From Hydrogenophaga sp. (GTDB lineage Bacteria > Pseudomonadota > Gammaproteobacteria > Burkholderiales > Burkholderiaceae_C): 64,000 nt of DNA. A program made the translations under genes and the position numbers. A model generated the notes under the pieces. The model did not search any database. It saw nothing but the letters and a program-made list of their open reading frames with translations, and was not told the DNA's origin. Of the stretch, positions 34,552-43,409 are shown in pieces. Where the stretch lies: contig JAUXNG010000074.1 of NCBI GenBank assembly GCA_030682835.1, positions 1 through 64,000 on the forward strand, in the 5' to 3' direction. How positions within the stretch are numbered: the first letter of the stretch is position 1; each line of letters starts with the position of its first letter.

Positions 34552-35616
34552 TCAGGCCATCAGGGGCTCGCCCTGCATTTCCTCGATCTGCTCCACCAGC
34601 ATGTCCACCTGGCCCTGCCAGTAGTCGCGGCTGCCGAACCACGGGAAGTTGATGGGGAAGGCCGGGTCGTCCCAGCGGCGTGCGAGCCAGGCGCTGTAGT
34701 GGATCAGGCGCAGCGTGCGCAGAGGCTCGATGAGCGCGAGTTCGCGGCGGTCGAAGGCGCGGAACTGTTCGTAGCCGTCGACCAGGGCGCCGAGCTGCTG
34801 GGTCTGCTGGCGGCGGTCGCCGCTGAGCAGCATCCAGAGGTCCTGCACGGCCGGGCCGGTGCGGGCGTCGTCCAGGTCTACGAAATGCGGGCCGGCGCCT
34901 GGCAGGTCGGCTGGCGTCCACAGGATGTTGCCGGGGTGGCAGTCGCCATGCAGGCGGATGAGGCGAAGGCTGTCTTCGTCCGCTGGCGGCGTCGCGCGCA
35001 GCGCGGGGTGGGCTTCGATGAGAGACAGCGCTTCTTCCAGCGCGGCGGTCCATGCCGTCTGCACCTCGGGCGCGATCATGCGGTGCTGCATCAGCCAGTC
35101 GCGCGGCTCGTGGGCGAAGCTGGCGACGTTCAGCGCCGGGCGCTGCTGAAAGGAGTGGCTCGCGCCCACGGTGTGGATGCGGCCCAGGAAGCGGCCGATC
35201 CACTCCAGCACCTCGAAGTCGTCCAGTTCCGGGCGGCGCCCGCCGCGGCGCGGGCTCACGGAGAAGGCGAAACCGCCAAAGTGGTGCAGTGTCTGTCCAT
35301 GGATCGACAGGGGCGGCACGGCCGGAATCTCGGCCGCCACCAGCTCGGCGGCGAACGCGTGTTCTTCGGCGATCTGCTCGTCGCTCCAGCGATGCGGGCG
35401 GTAGAACTTGGCCACCACCTGGCTGTGGCCCTCGAACGGCGTCTCCAAGTGCATCTGGTAGACCCGGTTTTCGAAGCTGTTGAGCGCGGCCATGCGCCCG
35501 TCGCCCCACAGGCCGATGCTGGCCAGCGCGTCCTGCACCACGTCCGGCGTGAGGGTGGCGTAAGGGTGTGAACGGGCGGGGTCTGTGGCGGGCGCAGCGG
35601 TGTTGTGGGGGTGCAT
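34552..35616 (-). CDS. srkA: Stress response serine/threonine kinase A (YihE/SrkA family)
   Basis: A 354-residue kinase-like protein. The ATG at 35616 (MHPHNTAAPATDPARSHPYA) has a GGAGGA ribosome site. It contains LNSFENRVYQMHLE, VAKFYRPHRWSDEQIAEEH (ATP-binding Lys), the catalytic loop LIRLHGDCHPGNILW and the metal-binding VDLDDARTGPAVQDLWMLLS. This is the aminoglycoside-phosphotransferase-like kinase fold of SrkA, which protects E. coli from stress-induced death. It is divergent from the methyltransferase gene, with a 39-base shared promoter gap. Confidence 0.92.
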   Translation of the reverse strand: MHPHNTAAPATDPARSHPYATLTPDVVQDALASIGLWGDGRMAALNSFENRVYQMHLETPFEGHSQVVAKFYRPHRWSDEQIAEEHAFAAELVAAEIPAVPPLSIHGQTLHHFGGFAFSVSPRRGGRRPELDDFEVLEWIGRFLGRIHTVGASHSFQQRPALNVASFAHEPRDWLMQHRMIAPEVQTAWTAALEEALSLIEAHPALRATPPADEDSLRLIRLHGDCHPGNILWTPADLPGAGPHFVDLDDARTGPAVQDLWMLLSGDRRQQTQQLGALVDGYEQFRAFDRRELALIEPLRTLRLIHYSAWLARRWDDPAFPINFPWFGSRDYWQGQVDMLVEQIEEMQGEPLMA

Positions 35617-35655
35617 GTGGCGATTGTCCTCCCTGCCCCGTGACAGAATCGCCCC

Positions 35656-36549
35656 ATGACCCGTTCCCGACCTCCTGCCGTGCCCGCCGCCCCGTCCAGG
35701 GGAGCCAAGACCCTGGAAGAGCAGCTGCCCGAGCTTCGGCCGGGGCAGTCTGTGGAGCTGCTGAAAGAGCTGCACATCCTCACCCGCGAAGGCAAGCTCA
35801 ACCAGGACACCCGGCGCAAGCTCAAGCAGGTCTACCACCTGGTGCGCTTCATCGAGCCGCTGCTCGACGAGGTGCTGGCCGCCCGGGGCGACGTGACCCT
35901 GGCCGACCACGGCGCGGGCAAGTCGTACCTGGGCTTCATCCTGTACGACCTGTTCTTCAAGCAGCGGACGGTGGGGCGCGTGTACGGCGTGGAGGCACGC
36001 GCCGAGCTGGTGGAGAAGTCGCGCGAGCTGGCGGAGCGCCTGGGCTTCGACCGCATGGACTTCCTGGCCACCACGGTGCAGCAGGCGCTGAGCCACCCGG
36101 ACCTGCCGCCGCAGATCGACGTGGTGACCGCGCTGCACGCCTGTGACACCGCCACCGACGACGCCATCGCCTTCGGCCTGGCCAAGCAGGCGCGCTTCAT
36201 GGTGCTGGTGCCTTGCTGCCAGGCCGAGGTGGCCGGGGTGATGCGGCAAAACAAGGCGCTGTCGCTCAAACGCTCCCCGCTGGCCGAGCTGTGGCGCCAC
36301 CCCTTGCACACGCGGGAGTTCGGCAGCCAGATCACCAATGTGCTGCGCTGCCTGCAGCTCGAAGCCCACGGGTACAGCGTGACGGTGACCGAGCTGGTGG
36401 GCTGGGAGCACTCGATGAAGAACGAACTCATCCTGGCCCGTAAAATGGACCACGACCGGGATGCCAGCAAGGCCCGGTCCCGTGAACGGCTGCGGCAGGT
36501 GCTCGACGAGCTGAACCTGCAGGTCCTCACGGAACGCTTCGCGGCCTGA
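35656..36549 (+). CDS. Class I SAM-dependent methyltransferase (METTL25/GSTCD-like)
   Basis: 297 residues. The Rossmann start LADHGAGKSYLGFILYDLFF replaces the common GxGxG loop. It is followed by GRVYGVEARAELVEKSRELA, the acidic motif VVTALHACDTATDDAIAFGL and FMVLVPCCQAEVAGVM. The LHACD plus VPCC pattern is typical of the Methyltransf_32 family. Substrate unknown; RNA or small-molecule methylation are both possible. A hairpin (GGCCTGAC, CCTC, GTCAGGCC) spans its stop codon. Confidence 0.85.
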   Translation: MTRSRPPAVPAAPSRGAKTLEEQLPELRPGQSVELLKELHILTREGKLNQDTRRKLKQVYHLVRFIEPLLDEVLAARGDVTLADHGAGKSYLGFILYDLFFKQRTVGRVYGVEARAELVEKSRELAERLGFDRMDFLATTVQQALSHPDLPPQIDVVTALHACDTATDDAIAFGLAKQARFMVLVPCCQAEVAGVMRQNKALSLKRSPLAELWRHPLHTREFGSQITNVLRCLQLEAHGYSVTVTELVGWEHSMKNELILARKMDHDRDASKARSRERLRQVLDELNLQVLTERFAA

Positions 36550-36562
36550 CCCTCGTCAGGCC
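36543..36562 (+). terminator. Hairpin spanning the methyltransferase stop codon, possible terminator
   Basis: A perfect 8-base stem GGCCTGAC / GTCAGGCC with a CCTC loop; the TGA stop lies in the 5' arm. There is no downstream T tract, so it may be a processing or stability hairpin rather than an intrinsic terminator. Confidence 0.4.
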
Positions 36563-36760
36563 ATTCCACGAACCCGCTTGCTGCGCGTATCCGCTGGCAC
36601 CGCCAGCGCCGCTGCGGCGCCTTCGTGGCGGCACCTCGTTTGCCGCCGTTCCCCGGTGTTCAAGTCAGCGCACAGCTGATGCCGGTTGGCCAGGTGGCCC
36701 CGGGAGATGACCGCATCTCCGGTGGCCACTGCTCAGGCCCCCACCCAGGAGAACCAGTTC

Positions 36761-37951
36761 ATGGTCATCGCCGATTTCAACTTCCTGCTCCAGACCATGG
36801 CCTGGCCGCTGGTGCTGCTGCTCGCCTGGTTTCTGGGTGAGCGCTTCCACGAGCGCTGGCACATACCGCGGGTCACGAGCTATGTGGGCGTGGGGCTGCT
36901 GGGCGGCCTGGTCAACCTGCCGGGCCTCACAGGGGACGTGCCCGGGCTGCCGTTTCTGGCCAACGTGGCGCTTTCGCTGGTGCTGTTCGAGCTGGGCTAC
37001 CGCATCAACCTGCGCTGGTTCCGCAACAACCCCTGGGTGCTGCTGCTGGGGGTGGTTGAATCCTTTGTCACCTTCGCGCTCATCTACTGGGTCAGCGGCT
37101 GGTTCGACCTGCAGGTGGACTTGCGCCTGATCATCGCCGCGCTCTCGGTCTCGGCCTCGCCCGCCGGCATCGTGCGCGTGGCCAACGAACTGCGCAGCGC
37201 CGGCCAGGTGACCGAGCGCGTGCTGCACCTGTGCGCCATCAACTGCATGATGTCGGTGCTGCTGCTCAAGCTGGTGGTGGGCTACTGGTACCTCAGCACC
37301 TCGGGCGATCTGGTGCTGGCGGCCTTCGGCAGCATCCACGTGGTGGCCACCTCTGTGGCCGTGGGTGCGCTGCTGGGCGTGGCGGTGCCCTGGCTGCTGC
37401 GCCAGCGCGGCACGCACGAACGCGGTGTGACGGTGGTGTTTTCGCTCGCCGTGCTGCTGCTGACCACCACGGCCTACGGCCTGAAGCTCTCGCCGCTGCT
37501 GGCCGCACTCACGTTTGGCATCGTGGCGCGCGAGCGGCGTGTGCACCTGACCAACGCGCAGCGCGATTTTGGCACCGCCGGCGACCTGCTCTCGGTGTTC
37601 CTTTTCGTCTACATCGCCTCGCTGCTGGACTGGGCTGATGTCGGCACCGGCATGCTGATCGGCCTGCTGCTCATTGCCGTGCGCACCGTGGCCAAGGTGG
37701 GTTGCAACCTGGCCGCGGCACGGCTCTCGGGCATCAGCGAGCGCAAGGGCCTGCTCACCGGGCTGGCGCTCACGCCCATGTCGGCGTTCGCCATTCTGCT
37801 GCTGGAGCAGACCCGGCTGTACGGTTTTGCGCCCGCGGTGCAGGTGCTCTCGGTGATGGCCGGGATGATGCTGCTGCAGGAGCTGCTGGGTCCGGTGGTG
37901 ACGCAGCGCGCCCTGATGGCCGCCCAGGAAACCCACGTGACCAAGGAATAA
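36761..37951 (+). CDS. CPA2-type cation:proton antiporter
   Basis: A 396-residue inner-membrane protein with about twelve hydrophobic segments. The start at 36761 (MVIADFNFLLQTMAWPLVLL) has a CAGGAG ribosome site. Family features include HIPRVTSYVGVGLLGGLVNL, the discontinuous-helix region IIAALSVSASPAGIVRVANE and ALTPMSAFAILLLEQTRLYG. It lacks the C-terminal RCK/TrkA-N domain of KefB/KefC. It is followed after 3 bases by ybdK, a gamma-glutamylcysteine ligase family gene. Probably moves K+ or Na+ against protons; the ion is not deducible. Confidence 0.85.
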   Translation: MVIADFNFLLQTMAWPLVLLLAWFLGERFHERWHIPRVTSYVGVGLLGGLVNLPGLTGDVPGLPFLANVALSLVLFELGYRINLRWFRNNPWVLLLGVVESFVTFALIYWVSGWFDLQVDLRLIIAALSVSASPAGIVRVANELRSAGQVTERVLHLCAINCMMSVLLLKLVVGYWYLSTSGDLVLAAFGSIHVVATSVAVGALLGVAVPWLLRQRGTHERGVTVVFSLAVLLLTTTAYGLKLSPLLAALTFGIVARERRVHLTNAQRDFGTAGDLLSVFLFVYIASLLDWADVGTGMLIGLLLIAVRTVAKVGCNLAAARLSGISERKGLLTGLALTPMSAFAILLLEQTRLYGFAPAVQVLSVMAGMMLLQELLGPVVTQRALMAAQETHVTKE

Positions 37952-37954
37952 GCC

Positions 37955-39085
37955 ATGCCACTGGAAACCTTCAAATCGTCCAAATCGCTCACCATGGGCG
38001 TGGAGCTGGAACTGCAACTGGTCAACTCCTACGACCTCGACCTGTCCAGCAGCGCCAACGACCTGCTCGATCTGCTCAGGCGCAAGCCATTTCCGGGTGT
38101 TGTCACGCCCGAGATGACGCAGAGCATGATCGAGATTGCCACCGACGTGCAGACCGAACACGGCCCGCTGCTGGCGCAGCTGCGCGACATTCGTGACACG
38201 CTGGTGAGCGCCGGCGACCGCCTCAACATCGAGATTGCCGGCGGCGGCACCCACCCGTTCCAACGCTGGTTCGAGCAGCGCATTTTTTCCAAGCCGCGCT
38301 TTCAGGAGCTGTCGGGCCTGTACGGCTACCTGGCCAAGCAGTTCACCGTGTTCGGCCAGCACGTGCACATTGGCTGCGCCAGCCCCGACGAAGCCCTGTT
38401 CCTGCTGCACTCGCTGAACCGCTACGTGCCGCACTTCATCGCGCTGTCGGCCTCGTCGCCGTTTTCGCAGGGTGTCGACACCCTGTTCGATTCCGCCCGG
38501 CTGAACTCGGTGTTCGCGTTCCCCCTGAGCGGCCGCGCGCCCTTCGTGCTGAGCTGGGAGGAGTTTGCCAACGTGTACTTCACCAAGATGGAATCCACCG
38601 GGGTGGTGAAGTCCATGAAAGATTTTTACTGGGACATCCGGCCCAAGCCCGAGTACGGCACCATCGAACTGCGCGTGTGCGACACGCCGCTCACGGTGGA
38701 GCGCGCCGCCGGTCTGGCCTGCTACCTGCAGGCGCTGTGCCGCCACCTGCTGGAGCGCGGCGAGCAGGCTCCCGAAGAAGACGACTACCTCGTCTACACC
38801 TACAACCGCTTCCAGGCCTGCCGCTTCGGCCTGGACGGCATGATGGTCAACCCCAAGACGCGCGAGCAGATCAGCATCCGCGAAGACATCCTGGCCACGC
38901 TGCGCCACCTGGGGCCGCATGCGGATGCCCTGAACTCGCACGCGGCACTCGACGAGATCGAGCGCACAGCCGCCCGCGACGGCAACCACGCCAGCTTCCT
39001 GCGGAAGCAGTTTCAGGCCAGTGGCAGCGTGCAGAGCGTGGTGCGCGCCAGCGTGGAGGCGCTGCGCAGTGGCCCTTTGACCTGA
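37955..39085 (+). CDS. ybdK: YbdK family carboxylate-amine ligase (glutamate-cysteine ligase type 2)
   Basis: 376 residues, the normal length for YbdK. It starts [20 protein letters not shown], where the acidic GVELELQLV motif belongs to the ATP/metal site of the GCS2 family. It also has [20 protein letters not shown] and [20 protein letters not shown]. YbdK of E. coli has weak gamma-glutamylcysteine ligase activity in vitro. Only 3 bases separate it from the antiporter gene, so the two are co-translated. A structured intergenic region follows. Confidence 0.93.
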   Translation: MPLETFKSSKSLTMGVELELQLVNSYDLDLSSSANDLLDLLRRKPFPGVVTPEMTQSMIEIATDVQTEHGPLLAQLRDIRDTLVSAGDRLNIEIAGGGTHPFQRWFEQRIFSKPRFQELSGLYGYLAKQFTVFGQHVHIGCASPDEALFLLHSLNRYVPHFIALSASSPFSQGVDTLFDSARLNSVFAFPLSGRAPFVLSWEEFANVYFTKMESTGVVKSMKDFYWDIRPKPEYGTIELRVCDTPLTVERAAGLACYLQALCRHLLERGEQAPEEDDYLVYTYNRFQACRFGLDGMMVNPKTREQISIREDILATLRHLGPHADALNSHAALDEIERTAARDGNHASFLRKQFQASGSVQSVVRASVEALRSGPLT

Positions 39086-39205
39086 CCCGCAAATGAACTG
39101 GCGGGTGAAAGCCGGCCACTTCTTCGCTTGTCAGGCATCTTCTGACGAGGCGAATGGCCAAAGGCTGACTCAAGTTTCTGAAGCGGCTGCATACAGTTGA
39201 CACAT

Positions 39206-39240
39206 CGGTTCACCGGATCGGCGAACCGCCCCTCTTTTTC
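39206..39240 (+). terminator. Hairpin with T tract between ybdK and the small gene
   Basis: CGGTTC, A, CCG, GAT loop, CGG, C, GAACCG, followed by CCCCTCTTTTTC: a stem of nine pairs with one internal mismatch. It may terminate the antiporter-ybdK transcript or act in the leader of the gene at 39253. A TTGACA box lies just upstream at 39197. A larger stem-loop is present at 39114-39159. Confidence 0.5.
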
Positions 39241-39252
39241 CCAGGATGTGTC

Positions 39253-39507
39253 ATGAAAACCAGCACCAGCAGTCTCAACCCCTTCGTCCTCCTGCTCGAC
39301 CCTGAAGCGGTCATCAATGCCATGGAAGGCAGTGCCGACCTGCGCGGCCTGCGCGGCCGCATCTGCCGCCCGCTCGACAAACCCCTGATCCCCAAGCTGT
39401 ACGACACGGTGCGTGCCTTTGACGCGCTGATCGAAGCCGAAGACTTCATCGACGGCGGCGCCGAGTTCTACACCGAAGCCCAGCCCGCCATGCGGGCCGT
39501 GCACTGA
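39253..39507 (+). CDS. Small conserved-looking hypothetical protein
   Basis: 84 residues, not recognised. It starts MKTSTSSLNPFVLLLDPEAV and is acidic and Leu/Ala-rich, with short helices (AVINAMEGSADLRGLRGRIC, RAFDALIEAEDFIDGG). There is no signal peptide or membrane segment. GGCGGC-rich codon use matches neighbouring genes, supporting real coding. It lies behind two predicted RNA hairpins and converges on the ABC-2 permease gene. Similar small proteins seem common near housekeeping genes in Comamonadaceae, but I cannot name a family. Confidence 0.65.
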   Translation: MKTSTSSLNPFVLLLDPEAVINAMEGSADLRGLRGRICRPLDKPLIPKLYDTVRAFDALIEAEDFIDGGAEFYTEAQPAMRAVH

Positions 39508-39519
39508 AGCTGCCCGATC

Positions 39520-40344
39520 TCAGCGCGCGAAGCGCTTGCGGGTGAGCGCCAGCGCCAGCCAGAAGGCGGCCACCGCGTAGACCAGCAGCACCAGCGCATG
39601 GAGCCAGGCCTGTTCAGGCCACTGATCCATGAACAGGGGTCGCACCAGTTCCACCGCATTCGTCAGCGGCAGCCAGTCGGACACCACGCGCACCACACCC
39701 GGTAGCTGCTCACGAGGGAAGAAGACGCCAGAGAGAAACATCATCGGCGTCAGGAACAGCGTGAAGTAGTAGGTGAAGAAGTCGTAGCCCTTGGCCAGGG
39801 CGTTGAACACCAGCGCGATGCATGAGAAGGTGATGCCCACGCCCAGCAGCACCGGCCACGCCAGCAGCAGCTTCGGGCTGTGGCTGATGCCCAGCGCCAG
39901 CATCACGCCCAGGATGGCGGTCACGGCAAACAGGGCCTTGAACCCGGCCCACAGCATCTCGGCCAGCACCACGTCGTCCAGGCTCACCGGCGCGTTCATG
40001 ATGCCGTCCCAGGTTTTCTGCACGTGCATGCGCGAAAACGCCGAATACAGCGCTTCGAAGCTTGCCGCGTTCATGGCGCTCATGCAGATGCTGCCGCTGG
40101 CCAGGAACAGGATGTAGGGCACCGCCACGGCGCCCTGCGGCGTGGCCACCGTCACCTGGCCCACCAGCGCGCCCATGCCGTAGCCAAACGCCACCAGCCA
40201 CATCAGCGGCTCGGCGATGTTGCCGACCAGGCTGGGCACCGCCAGCTTCTTCCAGACCAGCCAGTTGCGCAGGAACACCGGCCACCAGCGGGTGGAAAGG
40301 TTCGGCAGCGACCAGGGGGAGGGTGGGGTCAAGGTGGTGGTCAT
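39520..40344 (-). CDS. ABC-2 type permease (NodJ-like)
   Basis: A 274-residue inner-membrane permease with six hydrophobic segments. The start is ATG 40344 (MTTTLTPPSPWSLPNLSTRW). Features: VWKKLAVPSLVGNIAEPLMW, then FGYGMGALVGQVT, and the conserved LFLTPMMFLSGVFFPREQLP of NodJ/ABC-2 exporters. It partners the ATPase encoded upstream. The frame remains open upstream through repeat sequence, which is not part of the protein. The exported substrate is unknown; NodIJ relatives outside rhizobia are common and not linked to nodulation. Confidence 0.9.
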   Translation of the reverse strand: MTTTLTPPSPWSLPNLSTRWWPVFLRNWLVWKKLAVPSLVGNIAEPLMWLVAFGYGMGALVGQVTVATPQGAVAVPYILFLASGSICMSAMNAASFEALYSAFSRMHVQKTWDGIMNAPVSLDDVVLAEMLWAGFKALFAVTAILGVMLALGISHSPKLLLAWPVLLGVGITFSCIALVFNALAKGYDFFTYYFTLFLTPMMFLSGVFFPREQLPGVVRVVSDWLPLTNAVELVRPLFMDQWPEQAWLHALVLLVYAVAAFWLALALTRKRFAR

Positions 40345-40453
40345 GTTCGTGGGCCGGAAGCCGGTGGGTGCCTGAAGCATTTGTTCGGGTGGGGTTCGGT
40401 TTTTCCGAGGGGTGCCGCCTGTGTGAAGGTTCGTTCGCCAGCTTGTGTTTGAA

Positions 40454-40479
40454 GGCTTCGACAAGCTCAGCCCGAACGG
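40454..40479. repeat. Left arm of inverted repeat pair
   Basis: GGCTTCGACAAGCTCAGCCC followed by GAACGG. It pairs with 40550-40575 in inverted orientation with one mismatch. This is a widespread REP-like sequence of Proteobacteria. It lies between the two genes of the NodIJ-like transporter. Confidence 0.85.
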
Positions 40480-40549
40480 ATGTTTTTGGTTTTGGGCTGG
40501 GCATACGTCCTCTCTGGCGAGACACCTCCCCGTTCGCGCTGACTTATCC

Positions 40550-40575
40550 CCGTTCGGGCTGAGCCTGTCGAAGCC
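40550..40575. repeat. Right arm of inverted repeat pair
   Basis: CCGTTCGGGCTGAGCCTGTC followed by GAAGCC, the inverted partner of 40454-40479. A partial third copy (CCGTTCGCGCTGA) occurs at 40530. The arms could fold into a long hairpin in the transporter mRNA. Confidence 0.85.
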
Positions 40576-40585
40576 CTCACCGTGA

Positions 40586-41524
40586 TCATCCATCCTCGCG
40601 TATCTGCCTGCCCGTCAGCTTGAGGAACAGGTCTTCCAAGTTCGCCGGCCGGTGCAGGGTGCGCAGCTGCGGGTGTTCGCCCAGCGCCGCCAGCAGCGGA
40701 CGCGCCTGCGCGGTGTAGAAGAACACGGTCTCGCCACTCACCTCCACGCGCGCCGCCAGCCCGCGCAAGTCCGCGTGCACCTCGTCGTGAGCCAGCGCCA
40801 GTGCGCCGTTGCCATAGACCTCCACCACGTCCGGTTCCAGGTGCTGGGCGATCAGTTCGCGCGGCCGGCCTTCGGCGATCTTGCGTCCGTGGTCAAGCAC
40901 CAGCAGGCGCGAGCACAGGCGCTCCGCCTCGTCCATGAAGTGGGTCGTGAGCAGGATGCTCTTGCCCTGCTGCAGCAGCAGCTGCAGGCGCTCCCACATC
41001 AGGTGCCGCGCCTGCGGGTCCAGGCCGGTGGTGGGCTCGTCGAGCATCAGCAGCTTCGGGTCGTTCACCAGCGCACGCGCCAGCGACAGCCGCCGCTTCA
41101 TGCCGCCCGAGAGTTCGCCGGGCTTCGCGTCGGCCTTGTGCGCCAGCGCGGCAAAGTCCAGCAGTTGGGGAATGCGCGCGCGGATATCGGACGTGCGCAG
41201 CCCGAAATAGCGGCCGTACACCAGCAGGTTCTCGGCGCAGGAGAAGTCCGGGTCCAGCGTGTCGATCTGGCTCACCACACCCAGCTGCGCCTTGATCGCC
41301 AGCGCGTCACGCGGCATGTCCAGGCCACCAAAGGCGGTGATCTGCCCGGCATCGGGCGCCGTCAGCCCCAGGCACATGCGGATGGTGGTGGTCTTGCCCG
41401 CCCCGTTGGGCCCGATCACGCCCAGGCATTCGCCGGGCTCGATCGCAAACGACAGGTCGTCCACCACGGTGGCACTGCCATAACGCTTGACAAGGTGCTG
41501 GCAGTGGAAAAGGACGTTTGTCAC
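40586..41524 (-). CDS. ABC transporter ATP-binding protein (NodI-like)
   Basis: A 312-residue ATPase with a GTG start ([16 protein letters not shown]). Walker [21 protein letters not shown], signature [20 protein letters not shown] and Walker [21 protein letters not shown] are all intact. A C-terminal regulatory extension ends [17 protein letters not shown], as in NodI and related drug or polysaccharide exporters. It is divergent from the lipoprotein gene at 41617. Its permease partner begins 241 bases downstream. Confidence 0.92.
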   Translation of the reverse strand: MTNVLFHCQHLVKRYGSATVVDDLSFAIEPGECLGVIGPNGAGKTTTIRMCLGLTAPDAGQITAFGGLDMPRDALAIKAQLGVVSQIDTLDPDFSCAENLLVYGRYFGLRTSDIRARIPQLLDFAALAHKADAKPGELSGGMKRRLSLARALVNDPKLLMLDEPTTGLDPQARHLMWERLQLLLQQGKSILLTTHFMDEAERLCSRLLVLDHGRKIAEGRPRELIAQHLEPDVVEVYGNGALALAHDEVHADLRGLAARVEVSGETVFFYTAQARPLLAALGEHPQLRTLHRPANLEDLFLKLTGRQIREDG

Positions 41525-41548
41525 AGGGGTGGCGCGGCTGTTGAATCG

Positions 41549-41578
41549 TTGATTATGTCGAGTGCAGAAGCCTAGAAT
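41549..41578 (+). promoter_or_regulatory. Candidate sigma-70 promoter for the lipoprotein gene
   Basis: TTGATT, an 18-base spacer, then TAGAAT, ending 38 bases before the ATG at 41617. The region is AT-rich compared with its surroundings. Confidence 0.55.
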
Positions 41579-41616
41579 GAAACAATTCTTCTACGCGAAT
41601 TTACTCAAGGGACTCT

Positions 41617-42417
41617 ATGAAACAGCGGTTGGCTATTCCATTGGCGGTGGCAAGTTCGGTGCTGTTGACCGCATGCGGGGGAGGGGGCGGCGACGATCCG
41701 CCGCCGGTCACGCCGCTGCGGGCGGAGAATTACACAGATGTTTCTCTGCAGGTGGTGTCCAGCGTGACGGCAACAGGTCCGGTGTTCGATGCTTTGGCGG
41801 TCGTGGCCTTGGCCACCTCAGACGCCGGGGGGCCATCGTGTGCCACCTTCACCGCAACCGATGTGGCGCCTCCTGGTCTTTCTCAAGGTGACAGCTTTGC
41901 AGTGGTCGCCAAGGAATGTGTTCTCCGCCCGGGAGAGCTTCCCGTCAACGGCGGACTCACGTTCACTTTCAATGCAGTTGGAACCAACAGCGCCGTGACC
42001 ATGCAATTCACCGAGTTCACCACCGCAGGCCTGACCCTGAACGGGGCGGCCCTGTTGTCCGTGAATTCGACCACCACCACCCTGGCGTACCAAGGGCTTA
42101 CGGCGGTAAAACCTGCCAGCGCGGGGACACCTGCTCGAACGGTGGTTTACAACCACACCATGGCGTTCTTTGACTCGTTTCAAACAGCAAGGGTGACGGG
42201 CGGCATGGTGGTGAACGGCAGCGCTTACCAACTGAGTACGCCGGAGGACCTCACGCTCGGGAGGGCCTATCCCGAAGACGGACGGCTGCTGATCTCGGAC
42301 GGACGCGGTGCCCGGGTCAGGGTTACGATGTCGGAGACGGGCTTTACCAGTGAACTCTTCCTTTCCTTGACCAGCCCGGTGGCAGCTACCGTTACACGGC
42401 TGTGGTCAGCGCTTTGA
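41617..42417 (+). CDS. Hypothetical lipoprotein with poly-glycine N-terminus
   Basis: 266 residues. The signal MKQRLAIPLAVASSVLLTAC ends in a lipobox whose Cys is followed by five Gly and an Asp/Pro linker, typical of exposed lipoproteins. The body is beta-rich and Thr/Val-rich (MQFTEFTTAGLTLNGAALLS) with three further Cys-containing segments (GPSCATF, AKECVLRPGE). No known domain recognised. The base composition is less GC-rich than neighbouring genes, which may indicate recent acquisition. AAGGGA precedes the ATG. Confidence 0.75.
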   Translation: MKQRLAIPLAVASSVLLTACGGGGGDDPPPVTPLRAENYTDVSLQVVSSVTATGPVFDALAVVALATSDAGGPSCATFTATDVAPPGLSQGDSFAVVAKECVLRPGELPVNGGLTFTFNAVGTNSAVTMQFTEFTTAGLTLNGAALLSVNSTTTTLAYQGLTAVKPASAGTPARTVVYNHTMAFFDSFQTARVTGGMVVNGSAYQLSTPEDLTLGRAYPEDGRLLISDGRGARVRVTMSETGFTSELFLSLTSPVAATVTRLWSAL

Positions 42418-42504
42418 GCCTCTGACGCTCGCTCCGGGGCGGGGTTCCGGGTTGTGCAGGCAGGGCTGGGATAATGCTCCACCTGCCTTCCGGATCTGCC
42501 CCTC

Positions 42505-43389
42505 ATGTCTTTCACCGTCTTCCTGCAGTACCTCCTGCCCAAACGCGCCCTGACCGAATTCGCGGGCTGGTGTGCCCATTCCAAGGCCACCTGGTGGGTG
42601 CACAACGTCATCCCCTGGTTCATCAAGCGGTACGGCGTTAACATGCAGGAAGCGGCCAACCCGGACCCGCGCAGCTACGCCACCTTCAACGAGTTCTTCA
42701 CCCGGACTTTGAAGCCCGGCGCCCGGCCGCTTGCAGCGAGCGATTTCGTGTGTCCGGTGGACGGGGCGATCAGCCAGGTCGGCCCGATCCGTCGCGACCA
42801 GATCTTCCAGGCCAAGGGCCACCACTACAGCACGCGCGCGCTGGTGGGTGGAGACGCGGAACTTGCCGCGCAGTTCAACGACGGCAGCTTTGCCACCATC
42901 TACCTCAGCCCCAAGGACTACCACCGCATCCACATGCCCGTCGAGGCGCGCTTGCGGCGGATGATCTATGTGCCCGGTGACCTGTTTTCGGTGAACCCCG
43001 ACACAGCACGCGGCGTGCCGGGGCTGTTTGCCCGCAACGAACGGGTGGTGTGTGTGTTCGACGCGCCGCACGGCCCGCGTGAGAACCACGAAACCCGTCC
43101 CTTTGTGCTGGTGCTGGTGGGGGCCACCATCGTGGGCAGCATGGCCACCACCTGGCACGGCGTGGTGAACCCGCCGCGCACGAAAGACGTGCGCGAATGG
43201 AACTACGACGACCGCGTGTTCCGCCTGCGTCGTGGCGAGGAAATGGGCTGTTTCCTGCTGGGCTCCACGGTGGTGATGCTGTGGCCCAAGGACACCATCG
43301 AACTCAACCCCGGCTGGACCCCTGGCCAGATGGTTGCCATGGGCGAGGCCATGGGGTCTGCCGTGCTGCCCGCCAGTGCATCCATTTGA
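42505..43389 (+). CDS. psd: Phosphatidylserine decarboxylase proenzyme
   Basis: A 294-residue membrane-associated enzyme that makes phosphatidylethanolamine. The self-cleavage motif is Gly253-Ser254-Thr255 in [14 protein letters not shown], where the Ser becomes the pyruvoyl group. Other conserved parts are [40 protein letters not shown] and [20 protein letters not shown]. The length is normal for the type I enzyme. It is followed by purT after 20 bases, likely as an operon of convenience. Confidence 0.95.
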   Translation: MSFTVFLQYLLPKRALTEFAGWCAHSKATWWVHNVIPWFIKRYGVNMQEAANPDPRSYATFNEFFTRTLKPGARPLAASDFVCPVDGAISQVGPIRRDQIFQAKGHHYSTRALVGGDAELAAQFNDGSFATIYLSPKDYHRIHMPVEARLRRMIYVPGDLFSVNPDTARGVPGLFARNERVVCVFDAPHGPRENHETRPFVLVLVGATIVGSMATTWHGVVNPPRTKDVREWNYDDRVFRLRRGEEMGCFLLGSTVVMLWPKDTIELNPGWTPGQMVAMGEAMGSAVLPASASI

Positions 43390-43409
43390 CGAACACAGGA
43401 GCGACACCC

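Noticed and set aside
40586-41524. Naming the exporter genes nodI and nodJ
   Set aside because: The similarity is to the broad NodIJ-like group; no nodulation or lipo-oligosaccharide genes are nearby.
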